Shown here piece after piece: positions 41,379-51,269 of a stretch of 64,000 bases of DNA; within the stretch, counting starts at the first letter, position 1, and each line of letters opens with the position of its first letter. The stretch is from positions 233,441 to 297,440 of the forward strand of contig NZ_JBAHUR010000006.1 in NCBI RefSeq assembly GCF_036689815.1, read 5' to 3'. This DNA comes from Magnetovibrio sp. PR-2. GTDB taxonomy: Bacteria; Pseudomonadota; Alphaproteobacteria; Rhodospirillales; Magnetovibrionaceae. The position numbers were made by a program, and so were the translations under genes. The notes under the pieces were generated by a model that made no database searches, had not been told where the DNA came from, and saw only the letters and a program-made list of their open reading frames with translations.

Positions 41379-41427
41379 GTGACCAAGTCACTTTTTTCTT
41401 GCATATCGTGACATTGTCACGTATAGT
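41379..41427 (+). promoter_or_regulatory. Promoter with two GTGAC-N3-GTCAC operators
   Basis: -35 TTGCAT (41399-41404), a 17-bp spacer and -10 TATAGT (41422-41427). The spacer is almost wholly the dyad CGTGACATTGTCACG (41407-41421), and a second dyad GTGACCAAGTCAC (41379-41391) sits just upstream of the -35. The centres are 29 bp apart. Repression by a dimeric protein that binds both sites is likely. Confidence 0.8.
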
Positions 41428-41454
41428 ATTTTTATCAACTCAGGAGAGGACAAG

Positions 41455-41736
41455 ATGACCGCCGGAAGAAAATCGATAGGCACAAAGCCCATGACGGCAG
41501 CAGAACGTAAACGCCGACAACGGGCCAAAGCCAAAGAGATGGGCATTCCATCGCGCGATCAAGTCGTCTTCGCTTTTGGACGAACCCTGATCGAGATAAT
41601 GCCAGACATAAAAGACACCGCTCTTTTGGAGCAGCTTGAAAAACAAACCGCTCAACACTTGAGCAAACTTGGATTTAAAAACCGTCTCATCCGGGAAGCC
41701 CTTCAAAAGGTAAGGAGTGGTGACGGTACAGACTAG
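41455..41736 (+). CDS. Small basic protein, possible DNA-binding autoregulator
   Basis: A 93-residue protein. AGGAG lies about 10 nt before the ATG. The N-terminus is strongly basic (MTAAERKRRQRAKAKEMG) and the rest is predicted helical (ALLEQLEKQTAQHLSKLG, LIREALQKV). The AAERKRRQRAK motif recurs in small alphaproteobacterial plasmid/mobile-element proteins. It lies directly under a promoter with two GTGAC operators, so autoregulation is plausible. No family recognised with confidence. Confidence 0.7.
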   Translation: MTAGRKSIGTKPMTAAERKRRQRAKAKEMGIPSRDQVVFAFGRTLIEIMPDIKDTALLEQLEKQTAQHLSKLGFKNRLIREALQKVRSGDGTD

Positions 41737-41746
41737 GAGACGTACC

Positions 41747-41854
41747 ATGAACATCACCTTCTTTAACATTCTCGAAGCAGCCTACTATCTTGCTGGTCCC
41801 GCCGTGGTTGTCGTACACAGTTACCATTGGTTTAGTCATTTGGTGGCAAAATGA
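41747..41854 (+). CDS. Possible 35-residue hydrophobic peptide
   Basis: An ATG at 41747 behind AGGAG, 10 bp after the previous stop, opens 35 codons with a central hydrophobic stretch (YYLAGPAVVVVHS) and no charged residues until the end. It is followed by a hairpin at 41903. The ribosome site and operon position support translation; the size and composition fit a small membrane peptide. Function unknown. Confidence 0.45.
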   Translation: MNITFFNILEAAYYLAGPAVVVVHSYHWFSHLVAK

Positions 41855-41902
41855 CTTGCCTAGCGACAACAAAATCACTCTGGACTAGCACCTCAATACG
41901 TT

Positions 41903-41931
41903 AAAGCCCCCACCAACTGGTTGGGGGCTTT
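41903..41931 (+). terminator. Hairpin terminator after the small-protein unit
   Basis: AAAGCCCCC (41903-41911) pairs with GGGGGCTTT (41923-41931), with an 11-nt loop. The A/T ends make it usable in both directions, serving the unit on the left and possibly the minus-strand gene ending at 41978. Confidence 0.75.
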
Positions 41932-41977
41932 CGTGTGCGGGTGGTAGGACTACAGAGCTTTGTTACTAGTGCAAAGC

Positions 41978-42556
41978 CTATGAGTTCAATTCATCCACAA
42001 AATCGATGAGTTCTAGAGTTCCATCGAGCAAATCGAAGATATGAATGAGAACGTCCCAATTCTTACCATGATATTCACCTTGGAGCTCAATTTGACCATC
42101 CATACCCCATCGTGCTTCCGGATCGTTTCGGTCGTGCTCAGATGAATAAACCGGTCTAATATCTCGTGCGTGAATGATTTTGTTAAAGGCTTCTCGAAAC
42201 GAAAGAACGTCGGACTTGGTATCGGAATTGAGCATACCAAAGTCATAGTCTGCGTTTAGTTTCCCGATTTTGTCGATGTAGTCCTCATGGCCGTAATCCG
42301 ACCAATAGTCATCTAGAGTGCGCATGAGTATGGAAAACTGCAGGAGATTTTTTGAAAGCTGTGCTTCAGCATAGTGGTAATGGAGGTCCTCACTTTGCGT
42401 TGTGACATCTCCCTCCTTATCTTCAGCTTCTAGGTCGCCCCCCACCATGCCCATGCTGGTACGGACGATATTAAACATGTCGAATGCAAGCAGTCGCACA
42501 TCGTCAGTATTTACAATGTGGCTTTTCTCTTCAGGGTGCCAATACGGGTTTTCCAT
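41978..42556 (-). CDS. Uncharacterised acidic 192-residue protein
   Basis: The ATG at 42556 follows AGAGG. The protein is soluble, acidic and mostly helical, with AFDMFNIVRTSMGMV, LSKNLLQFSILMRTLDDYWSDYG and a conserved-looking segment FREAFNKIIHARDIRPVY. I recognise no family. The helical content and the R-x(n)-H pattern in that segment recall HEPN-type proteins, but this is weak. It lies between the AAA+ module and tRNA-Val, in a typical accessory position. Confidence 0.7.
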   Translation of the reverse strand: MENPYWHPEEKSHIVNTDDVRLLAFDMFNIVRTSMGMVGGDLEAEDKEGDVTTQSEDLHYHYAEAQLSKNLLQFSILMRTLDDYWSDYGHEDYIDKIGKLNADYDFGMLNSDTKSDVLSFREAFNKIIHARDIRPVYSSEHDRNDPEARWGMDGQIELQGEYHGKNWDVLIHIFDLLDGTLELIDFVDELNS

Positions 42557-42742
42557 TTAAGACCTCTGCGTAGCATTCTTTGCCGATAAAGAAAGCGGAA
42601 AGCCCTGCATACTGGCAAGACAAATCGTTAGTCACGCCCGCGAGTAGGTCTCTCAGTCCTGTGCCATGTTTTTAGCGAAACATGCATTCGGACCACTTTT
42701 TCACAATTATTTTGCTACCCAATAGCGACCCAGCCAATCGGA

Positions 42743-42777
42743 CAAAAAGAAAACCCCTAGGTTTCCCTAGGGGTTTT
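42743..42777 (-). terminator. Rho-independent terminator of tRNA-Val
   Basis: On the minus strand AAAACCCCTAGG pairs with CCTAGGGGTTTT over a GAAA loop (42777-42750), followed by CTTTTT. It begins 3 nt after the CCA end of the tRNA. Confidence 0.92.
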
Positions 42778-42779
42778 CA

Positions 42780-42854
42780 TGGTGGGCACGACTGGGATTG
42801 AACCAGTGACCCCTCGCGTGTGAAGCGAGTGCTCTCCCGCTGAGCTACGCGCCC
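42780..42854 (-). tRNA. tRNA-Val (anticodon CAC)
   Basis: Read on the minus strand from 42854: a 7-bp acceptor stem (GGGCGCG/CGTGCCC, one G-U pair), a D-arm with GCTC/GAGC and an anticodon stem CTCGC/GCGAG with loop TTCACAC. The T-arm is ACTGG-TTCAATC-CCAGT. Discriminator A and an encoded CCA end at 42780. Anticodon CAC reads GUG valine codons. Its 3' end faces the accessory region, a usual integration site for mobile elements. Confidence 0.95.
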
Positions 42855-42917
42855 GATTGTATCGGTGCGGGCGGGTATAAGACGCGGTGCTTAGCCTGTC
42901 AAGACGACTTTATGATC

Positions 42918-43601
42918 TTAAAGGTTCGCGAGAGCGCCTTCCAAGTCACAAAAATGGTCAATCACCGCTTCACCGCCCAACTCACCCACCGGAATTTTGG
43001 TGTAGCCGTGGCTGAGCAGGACCACCGGAAGACCTGCGGCGTGGGACGCTTGCACGTCATTGCCGTTGTCGCCGACCATGGCGGATTCTTTGGGATCTGC
43101 GCCCATTTTCTCCAGCGCCGCCTCAAGATGACGGGGATCGGGTTTTTTAATGCCGGGCAGGGTGTCGCCACCGATGACGATGTCGAAATACTGATCCAAG
43201 CCCAGTTTTCCAAGGATTTCCATGGTCGCGCCGTAAGGCTTATTGGTGCAGATGGACAGCTTAATGCCCTTGTCTTTCAGACCTTTAAGGGCATCCATGG
43301 CACCTTCGAACGCGCACGTGAGCTCGGCGGAGCGGGGCTCATAGTCTTTGATGAAGGCCGCAACGTGTTTTTGGAACTCGTCTTCGGGCGGTATGTCGCC
43401 GGTGGCTTCAAAACAGCGTTCCACCAGTTTCGGCACACCGTCGCCGATCATGAGCTGCACCTCAGGCACGGAAACTTCCCTTCTGCCCAAGGGTTTAAGC
43501 ATACGGTTGGCGGCGGCTTGCAGGTCCGGGGCGCTGTCAATCAACGTTCCGTCCAGATCGAAGATCAAGGCGCGGATCGCGCCCAAAGTTTGTTCGGTCA
43601 T
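42918..43601 (-). CDS. gph: Phosphoglycolate phosphatase
   Basis: A 227-residue HAD-superfamily protein. Motif I is LIFDLDGTLIDSAPDL (D15, D17), motif II is SICTNKP, the motif III Lys is in GIKKPDPRHLEAAL and motif IV is MVGDNGNDV. The cap domain lies between about 22 and 85. Gph removes 2-phosphoglycolate formed in DNA repair and by oxygenase side reactions. It is divergent from glmU over 115 bp. The exact substrate is inferred from overall similarity of the pattern. Confidence 0.9.
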   Translation of the reverse strand: MTEQTLGAIRALIFDLDGTLIDSAPDLQAAANRMLKPLGRREVSVPEVQLMIGDGVPKLVERCFEATGDIPPEDEFQKHVAAFIKDYEPRSAELTCAFEGAMDALKGLKDKGIKLSICTNKPYGATMEILGKLGLDQYFDIVIGGDTLPGIKKPDPRHLEAALEKMGADPKESAMVGDNGNDVQASHAAGLPVVLLSHGYTKIPVGELGGEAVIDHFCDLEGALANL

Positions 43602-43716
43602 TTTGTAATAATCCGTAGTAATCTTTGACTTGGCGGGGAGGCCCGGCTTGTGGCACTTTGCGCTACACGCTATTCAGAATATTCGATTCTTCTCATATGT
43701 AGGTCTAACCTCAATA

Positions 43717-45087
43717 ATGTCAAAGTCAAAAACTGCCGCAATTATTCTGGCCGCGGGTCTTGGGACCCGGATGAAGTCGGAAAAGCCCAAGGTCATGCAT
43801 CCGGTTGCGGGCCGTCCCATGGTCCAACACCTTTTGGCGACCTGTGCGAAGCTGAAGCTGGATAAGGTCGTGGTTGTGGTCGGGCCGGATATGGAAGATC
43901 TGGAAGCCGCTGTCGCCCCCCACACAACGGCTGTACAGTACGAACGGCTGGGCACCGGTCATGCGGTTCAGTCCGCCATGGACGCTTTGGGGAACTTCAA
44001 CGGCAATGTTTTGGTGCTCTACGGCGACACGCCCTTGATGACCGAGCAAACTCTGAACGCCATGCTCGAAGCCCGCCAACCTGTCGAAGGTGAATTTGCG
44101 CCGGCGGTTGTGGTGTTGGGCTTTGTACCGCAAGAGCCAGGGCGGTATGGCCGCTTGGTGTTAGACGAAGAAGATGGCGAGCTGTTGGAAATTGTCGAGG
44201 CCAATGACGCCTCGCAAGAACAACTGATGATCAATCTGTGCAATTCCGGTGTGATGTGTTTTGATGGCTCGGTTATGCCGCAGCTCTTAGGCCGAATGAC
44301 CAACGATAATGCGAAGGGTGAATATTATCTCACCGACTGTGTCGCCTTGGCGCGAGAAGACGGATTTAGCTGCGCTGTTGTCGAAGGCGATGAAGAAGAG
44401 CTGTTGGGTATAAATTCGCGCATTGAGCTGGCACAGGCCGAAATGATTGCTCAAGATCATTTGCGTGAAAAAGCCATGAAGAACGGTGCGACCCTGTTGG
44501 ATCCAAGCACCACGTATTTTTCTTATGACACACAGATCGGCAAAGACGTGCTGATCGAGCCGAACGTTGTCTTCGGTCCTGGCGTAGCTGTTGGCAACAA
44601 CGTCCATATCAAAGCACATTGCCATTTTGAAGATGCAAGCATTGGTGCGGGCACGACTATCGGCCCGTTTGCCCGGTTGCGCCCAGGGGCGAAGCTGGCG
44701 GAAAACGTACACGTCGGAAATTTTGTCGAGATCAAAAATGCCATGGTCGAAGAAGGTGGCAAGGTCAATCACCTGACCTACATCGGCGACGCGCGTGTCG
44801 GTGCGGGTGCGAACATCGGTGCGGGCACCATCACGTGTAACTATGACGGCTTCAACAAATTCCACACCGACATCGGTGCGGGTGCGTTTATTGGATCGAA
44901 CACCGCATTGGTGGCTCCGGTCAAAGTTGGCGATGGCGCGATCGTGGGTGCAGGCTCGACGGTCATTTCCGACGTTGGCGAAAATGACATCGTGACAACG
45001 CGTGCCAATCCCAAGCGTGCGACAGGCGCGGCGGAACGCTTTCGCGAACGCAAGCAGGCCGAAAAAGACGCGAAAAAGAAAGGCTGA
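43717..45087 (+). CDS. glmU: Bifunctional GlcNAc-1-P uridyltransferase/GlcN-1-P acetyltransferase
   Basis: The start at 43717 (456 residues) begins just before AAIILAAGLGTRMKSEKPKVMHPVAGRP, the nucleotidyltransferase signature. The N-terminal domain (about 1-230) makes UDP-GlcNAc. The C-terminal left-handed beta-helix of hexapeptide repeats (about 255-440) acetylates glucosamine-1-phosphate; NYDGFNKFHTDIGAGAFIG is the conserved acetyl-CoA/acceptor region. It is followed 8 bp later by glmS, so the two amino-sugar steps are in one operon. Confidence 0.97.
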   Translation: MSKSKTAAIILAAGLGTRMKSEKPKVMHPVAGRPMVQHLLATCAKLKLDKVVVVVGPDMEDLEAAVAPHTTAVQYERLGTGHAVQSAMDALGNFNGNVLVLYGDTPLMTEQTLNAMLEARQPVEGEFAPAVVVLGFVPQEPGRYGRLVLDEEDGELLEIVEANDASQEQLMINLCNSGVMCFDGSVMPQLLGRMTNDNAKGEYYLTDCVALAREDGFSCAVVEGDEEELLGINSRIELAQAEMIAQDHLREKAMKNGATLLDPSTTYFSYDTQIGKDVLIEPNVVFGPGVAVGNNVHIKAHCHFEDASIGAGTTIGPFARLRPGAKLAENVHVGNFVEIKNAMVEEGGKVNHLTYIGDARVGAGANIGAGTITCNYDGFNKFHTDIGAGAFIGSNTALVAPVKVGDGAIVGAGSTVISDVGENDIVTTRANPKRATGAAERFRERKQAEKDAKKKG

Positions 45088-45095
45088 CCTGGAAC

Positions 45096-46919
<1,824 letters not shown>

Positions 46920-46942
46920 GACTGTTCGTTTATGCTCCCCCC

Positions 46943-47191
46943 ATGAGCAGCTTCGTTTACATCCTCGGCAGTACAGGCAAAGGCGGTCCGCGCACCTATG
47001 TGGGCTGGACCACTGATTTGGATGCGCGGCTTGAGACTCACAATTGTGGCAAGGGGGCGAAATCCACGCGTGGGCGGACATGGGCTTTGCTATATGCCGA
47101 ACGCTACGTCAATCGCGGCGAGGCCATGAGCCGGGAATGGCATTTGAAGCGGGATCGGAAATTGCGCAAGGCTCTTTTGGGAAATCTTTAA
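46943..47191 (+). CDS. GIY-YIG nuclease-domain protein
   Basis: The 82-residue stand-alone GIY-YIG domain starts SSFVYILGSTGKGGPRTYVGWTTDLDARLETHN. The YVGWT replaces YIG; the Arg (DARLETH) and the terminal Glu (AMSREWHLK) of the active site are in place. Small members of this UPF0213-like group are common in bacteria with unknown cellular role. It starts 24 bp after glmS and converges with the cytochrome gene. Confidence 0.9.
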   Translation: MSSFVYILGSTGKGGPRTYVGWTTDLDARLETHNCGKGAKSTRGRTWALLYAERYVNRGEAMSREWHLKRDRKLRKALLGNL

Positions 47192-47192
47192 A

Positions 47193-47618
47193 TCAACGTT
47201 GAGTGAGCCGTTCTTGGCGCGCTTGGTTTTGCGGGCTCCAGCGGCTTTTGATGTAGCTGAGGACCTGCCAGATTTGCTCATCCGTTAGGCTGTCTTCAAA
47301 CCCCGGCATGCCGCTTTTAAAACCCGCAGGTGCAATCGCGGCACCGCCGCCTTTGGTGTAGTTAAACAACAATTGGTCATCGTGATGCCAGGTGTGGCCG
47401 CTGTCGTCGTGGGGCGGGGCGGGCAGGGTGCCGTCGTCTTTGGTGCTGCGCCAGTTGGGCTGGCCTTCCAAGTTCAGGCCATGACAAATGGCGCAGTTTT
47501 CGACATAGATGTTTTGGCCCAAACGGACGGCTTCGTTGTTAGTGGCGTCCATGCGGTCCAGCTCGTCACAGGCCGCCAAAAACATGACGGCACACAATAT
47601 GGCGGGCTTAATGTCCAT
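47193..47618 (-). CDS. Lipoprotein class I cytochrome c
   Basis: The ATG at 47618 (inside the end of the upstream gene) begins a lipoprotein signal with lipobox FLAACDE; 141 residues. There is one haem site (NCAICHG), then GHTWHHDDQLLFNYTKGGG and GMPGF with the probable Met ligand. It is a clear paralogue of the cytochrome at 9229, sharing NLEGQPNW and TLPAPPHD, but lipid-anchored. Last gene of the oxidase-Spy-cytochrome operon; likely electron acceptor of the copper oxidation steps (inference). Confidence 0.9.
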   Translation of the reverse strand: MDIKPAILCAVMFLAACDELDRMDATNNEAVRLGQNIYVENCAICHGLNLEGQPNWRSTKDDGTLPAPPHDDSGHTWHHDDQLLFNYTKGGGAAIAPAGFKSGMPGFEDSLTDEQIWQVLSYIKSRWSPQNQARQERLTQR

Positions 47619-48156
47619 GGTGATGTGTCTGTTCGGGTGTTGATGTGTCCTGTGATGTATACCCACGCAGCGCGTCGTAACGTTCAACGATGTCTTTGCT
47701 CAGCAGGGGGCGCACATCGAGATGGGCATTGAGGTGTATGGCACGCAGTTCACCTTGCAAGGTGCCGATTTCTTTCGTGAGCTTTGAGACCAGCTCCGGC
47801 GATGGCTGGGCGTGAACAAACATCATATCGAGCTTGCGTTCCAAATCGACGATATGGCGGCCAAGTTTTTTGGCGTCTGCGAGCATCTGTTCTTCGATGG
47901 CGAGGATCTGTTGCGTGACGTCTTTGCTCAACCCCAGCTCTTTGGTGAGTTCACGCAGATGAGCCGGCCCGGGGTAGTGATTGAGCTCAGCCGTTTTGGC
48001 ATAGCCCAAGCCATAGCCTTTGAGGTGGCCTTCCACCTCAGCCGCCGACATGGATTTGATGGTGCGGTGCTGTTGACCGCTATAGGGCTGGTTGCTGGCC
48101 AGCGTGGGGACTGCGGCTGCCAGCACAAACGTTAAAGCGATGAGAGGAAGTTTCAT
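47608..48156 (-). CDS. Spy/CpxP-like periplasmic protein
   Basis: The 182-residue protein has a Sec signal (cleaved near TLASNQ), then a long helical domain with two LTxxQ-type motifs (LRELTKELGLSKDVTQQILAIE and LVSKLTKEIGTLQGELRAIH) and a His-rich tail (HHHGH). The family includes the chaperone Spy, CpxP and the periplasmic sensor CnrX-type proteins. It is between the multicopper oxidase and the cytochrome, overlapping the latter by 11 bp. It probably protects against or senses metal-stressed proteins. Confidence 0.87.
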   Translation of the reverse strand: MKLPLIALTFVLAAAVPTLASNQPYSGQQHRTIKSMSAAEVEGHLKGYGLGYAKTAELNHYPGPAHLRELTKELGLSKDVTQQILAIEEQMLADAKKLGRHIVDLERKLDMMFVHAQPSPELVSKLTKEIGTLQGELRAIHLNAHLDVRPLLSKDIVERYDALRGYTSQDTSTPEQTHHHGH

Positions 48157-48177
48157 GTTCGGGTCTTTCTTCTTCTT

Positions 48178-49620
48178 TTAGGTGACACGGATAACAGACG
48201 ACATACCGCCTTGTACGTGGGCGAGGATGTGGCAGTGGAATAACCAATCACCCGGATTGTCCGCGACCAAAGCAATTTCAGCCGTGCCCTGTCCGACCAA
48301 CAAAACCGTGTCGGCCCAGGGTGTGTGGGGGACGGGCTTACCGTCCAGCTTCAAAATACGAAATGCATGGCCATGCAGATGCATGGGATGGGGGAACACA
48401 CTGTTGTTTTGGACCGTGATGATGTGAGACGAGCCTTGTTTGAATGCGAACATGGGCAACATGGCGGTGGTGTGGGCCGCAACACCGTTGAGGGCCCAAA
48501 TTTTCATCTCTTTCACCAGCTCGGACGTGGGCTGATATTCACCCTTGTACACCGCGCCGTCCAAACGCCCCATGGCGCCGCCGGTGATGACCATGTCGTG
48601 GCGCGCCGCATTGTTTAGGTCGGGCTCTGCTACTGGGTTTGGGGACAGACTGGGCACGTCGCCCAAGGGTGCGGGGCGCAGAGGTTTTGCGTCTTCATAG
48701 ACAATTTCGGTGAGCACGCGTTCTTGGTTTTGATAGGCAATGTCCAAGATTTGGTGTGTCGAACCCACGTCGCCTGTGCAATCCAAAATGATGTCCATGC
48801 GTTGCCCTGAAGCCAGCAGAGCCATGTCGTATTGCAGGCTGTGGGGCTCGACCGGGTGGCCGTCAATGGCGATGGCTTTGACATCGTGATTTTCGAAGTG
48901 CACGCCAAAAATGCGCGCATTGGCGACATTGATCAGGCGCAGACGGATGCGTTCGTTTTTGCGCACACTCAAAGGTTTGGCCCTTTGACCGTTGAGCGTG
49001 ATGTAATTGCCGGTGCGCCCGCCGTGGCTGATGTCGTGGCCGTTGACAAAATCGTCACTGATGGTGCCGTCTACGTTTAAACGCCAATCGTCCAAAATCC
49101 ACACAATGTCGCGATCGACCTCGGGGGGATTGGGCTCTTCCACAATCAACGCGCCATACAGGCCCCGCCCGATCTGTTCAGAGCTGTTGACGTGAGGGTG
49201 ATACCAATACGTTCCCGCGTCGGGCACGACGAAGTCATAGGTGAAACTTTCCCCCGGCTGAACCGGGTCCTGGGTCAATCCCGGCACGCCGTCCATGGCG
49301 TTGGGCAGGCGCAGGCCGTGCCAATGGATGGTCGTGGGCTGATCCAAGCCGTTTTCCAGTTTGACCTGCAGGCGTTCGCCTTGTTTTACGCGCAGCTCGG
49401 GCCATGGGTTATTTTGTCCAAAAGCCCAGATGGGGGTTGGGGAATATTTGCTGGGAAGCAGCTGCACACTGTGCTGTGCAGGCTTGAGGACGTGGGGCGT
49501 CGCGGCCCAAGCTTCAGAAGCGGGCAAAAGGGACGTAGCCGCCAAAGCGGTGCCACCCTTCAAGAGGTCACGGCGCGACAGGTGCGCACTTGAAAACCTG
49601 TTCTTCATGCTTAAATCCAT
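48178..49620 (-). CDS. Multicopper oxidase, Tat-exported (intact paralogue)
   Basis: 480 residues from ATG 49620 (an ATG at 49608 gives 476). The Tat signal is SRRDLLKGG. Three cupredoxin domains have ligand motifs HWHGLR, HPHVNS, HPMHLHGHAF and HCHILAHVQGGM, so all four copper sites are complete. It belongs to the CueO/CopA/laccase-like group that oxidises Cu(I) in the periplasm. It is closely similar to the frameshifted copy at 14470 and gives the reference for that break. A single TGACAAA box at 49655 lies upstream. Confidence 0.93.
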   Translation of the reverse strand: MDLSMKNRFSSAHLSRRDLLKGGTALAATSLLPASEAWAATPHVLKPAQHSVQLLPSKYSPTPIWAFGQNNPWPELRVKQGERLQVKLENGLDQPTTIHWHGLRLPNAMDGVPGLTQDPVQPGESFTYDFVVPDAGTYWYHPHVNSSEQIGRGLYGALIVEEPNPPEVDRDIVWILDDWRLNVDGTISDDFVNGHDISHGGRTGNYITLNGQRAKPLSVRKNERIRLRLINVANARIFGVHFENHDVKAIAIDGHPVEPHSLQYDMALLASGQRMDIILDCTGDVGSTHQILDIAYQNQERVLTEIVYEDAKPLRPAPLGDVPSLSPNPVAEPDLNNAARHDMVITGGAMGRLDGAVYKGEYQPTSELVKEMKIWALNGVAAHTTAMLPMFAFKQGSSHIITVQNNSVFPHPMHLHGHAFRILKLDGKPVPHTPWADTVLLVGQGTAEIALVADNPGDWLFHCHILAHVQGGMSSVIRVT

Positions 49621-49765
49621 ATCCTTCCCAGAGAACCATGTGTGCTACATTGTGTGACAAATACGGCAATTTCACGACCAAAACCTGTGCGGTTTGGTTA
49701 ACAGTTTAGATAAGCCGAGATATACTCCCCTCCAATTCATTTCTTTTGCCCGGAGACTTCCCCCT

Positions 49766-51217
49766 ATGGACCTTAAAGACACAAGCCTTTTTCGCCAGCA
49801 AGCCTATATCGACGGAGCTTGGGTGGACGCAGACAACGGTGAGACCTTTGACGTCACCAATCCCGCAGGCGGGGATGTCTTGGGCGTGGTCCCTAAAATG
49901 GGGCGGACGGAAACGGCTAAGGCTATTGCCGCTGCCGAAGCGGTTCTACCGGCGTGGCGCGCCAAAACGGCCAAGGAACGCGCAGGCATCTTGCGCAACT
50001 GGTTTAACTTGGTGATGGACGCCCAAGAAGACTTGGCGAAAATGATGACCTTGGAGCAAGGCAAGCCGCTGGCGGAAGCCATGGGCGAGATTGTCTACGG
50101 CGCGTCCTTCATCGAATGGTTCGCCGAAGAAGGCAAGCGGCTCTACGGTGAAACGGTGCCGACCCACGCCCCGGACAAACGCATCCAAGTGATCAAGCAG
50201 CCCATCGGTGTGGTGGCGTCGATTACGCCGTGGAACTTCCCCAACGCCATGATCACGCGCAAGTGTGCCCCTGCACTGGCGGCGGGCTGCACCGTGATCG
50301 CCAAGCCCGCCGAAGACACACCGTTTTCTGCGCTGGCCTTGGCCGAATTGGCCGAGCGGGCAGGCATCCCAGCAGGTGTGTTCAACGTCGTCACAGGTGT
50401 GCCCCAGGACATCGGGGCGGAGATTACGGCCAATCCAGCGGTGCGCAAGGTGTCGTTCACGGGCTCCACCGCTGTGGGCAAATTGCTGATGAAACAATGC
50501 GCGGACACGGTGAAAAAGATGTCGCTGGAGCTGGGCGGCAACGCACCGTTCGTGGTGTTCGACGACGCCGACCTGGACGCCGCCGTCGCCGGGGTGATGG
50601 CGTCGAAGTATCGCAACACCGGACAAACCTGTGTCTGTGCCAACCGCATCTATGTGCAAGACGCTGTCTATGATGCTTTCACACAAAAAATGGCTGCGGC
50701 TGTGGGTGAACTGAAAGTTGGCGAAGGTTTCGAAGACGGCGTCGCCCAAGGCCCGCTGATCAACCAAGCGGCTATTGAAAAGGTTGAACGCTTGGTGGCG
50801 GACGCGGTGGATAAGGGGGCTAAGGTCGCCGTCGGTGGGGCGCGCCACGAACTGGGCGGCACGTTCTATACACCGACCATCTTGACCGACGTCACCAACG
50901 AAATGGCCTGCGCCAGCGAAGAGATTTTCGGCCCCGTGGCCCCGCTGTACCGCTTCACCGACGAAGCCGACGTCATCGCCAAAGCCAACGACACACCCTA
51001 TGGCTTGGCGGCGTACTTCTACGCCCGCGACATCGGCCGGGTCTACCGCGTCGCCGAAGCGCTGGAATACGGCATCGTCGGCATCAACGAAGGCATCATC
51101 TCCACTGAACTCGCCCCCTTTGGCGGTGTCAAAGAATCCGGCCTGGGCCGTGAAGGCGGCAAACAGGGCATTGAGGAATTTGTGGAGACGAAATACCTGT
51201 GCCTGGGCGGGATCTAG
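49766..51217 (+). CDS. gabD: NAD(P)-dependent succinate-semialdehyde dehydrogenase
   Basis: The start at 49766 follows CGGAGA (483 residues). Aldehyde dehydrogenase signatures: ITPWNFPNAMITRKCAPALAAG, the Glu in LELGGNAPFVV, and the catalytic Cys in NTGQTCVCANR with a second Cys two residues later, the GabD pattern. The C-terminus has EYGIVGINEGIISTELAPFGG, typical of succinate semialdehyde substrate. It links GABA or similar amine breakdown to the TCA cycle. Start of a co-directional core run (gor, aroG). Confidence 0.92.
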   Translation: MDLKDTSLFRQQAYIDGAWVDADNGETFDVTNPAGGDVLGVVPKMGRTETAKAIAAAEAVLPAWRAKTAKERAGILRNWFNLVMDAQEDLAKMMTLEQGKPLAEAMGEIVYGASFIEWFAEEGKRLYGETVPTHAPDKRIQVIKQPIGVVASITPWNFPNAMITRKCAPALAAGCTVIAKPAEDTPFSALALAELAERAGIPAGVFNVVTGVPQDIGAEITANPAVRKVSFTGSTAVGKLLMKQCADTVKKMSLELGGNAPFVVFDDADLDAAVAGVMASKYRNTGQTCVCANRIYVQDAVYDAFTQKMAAAVGELKVGEGFEDGVAQGPLINQAAIEKVERLVADAVDKGAKVAVGGARHELGGTFYTPTILTDVTNEMACASEEIFGPVAPLYRFTDEADVIAKANDTPYGLAAYFYARDIGRVYRVAEALEYGIVGINEGIISTELAPFGGVKESGLGREGGKQGIEEFVETKYLCLGGI

Positions 51218-51269
51218 GCTTATATTAACGCCAACTCATGTTTAATCTTCAAGCGGTTAAGGACGGTTC

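Noticed and set aside
49655..49669. Full copper module before the second multicopper oxidase
   Set aside because: Only one TGACAAA box is present; no second box, half-site or -10 fits the spacing in either direction, so only a possible single site is noted.
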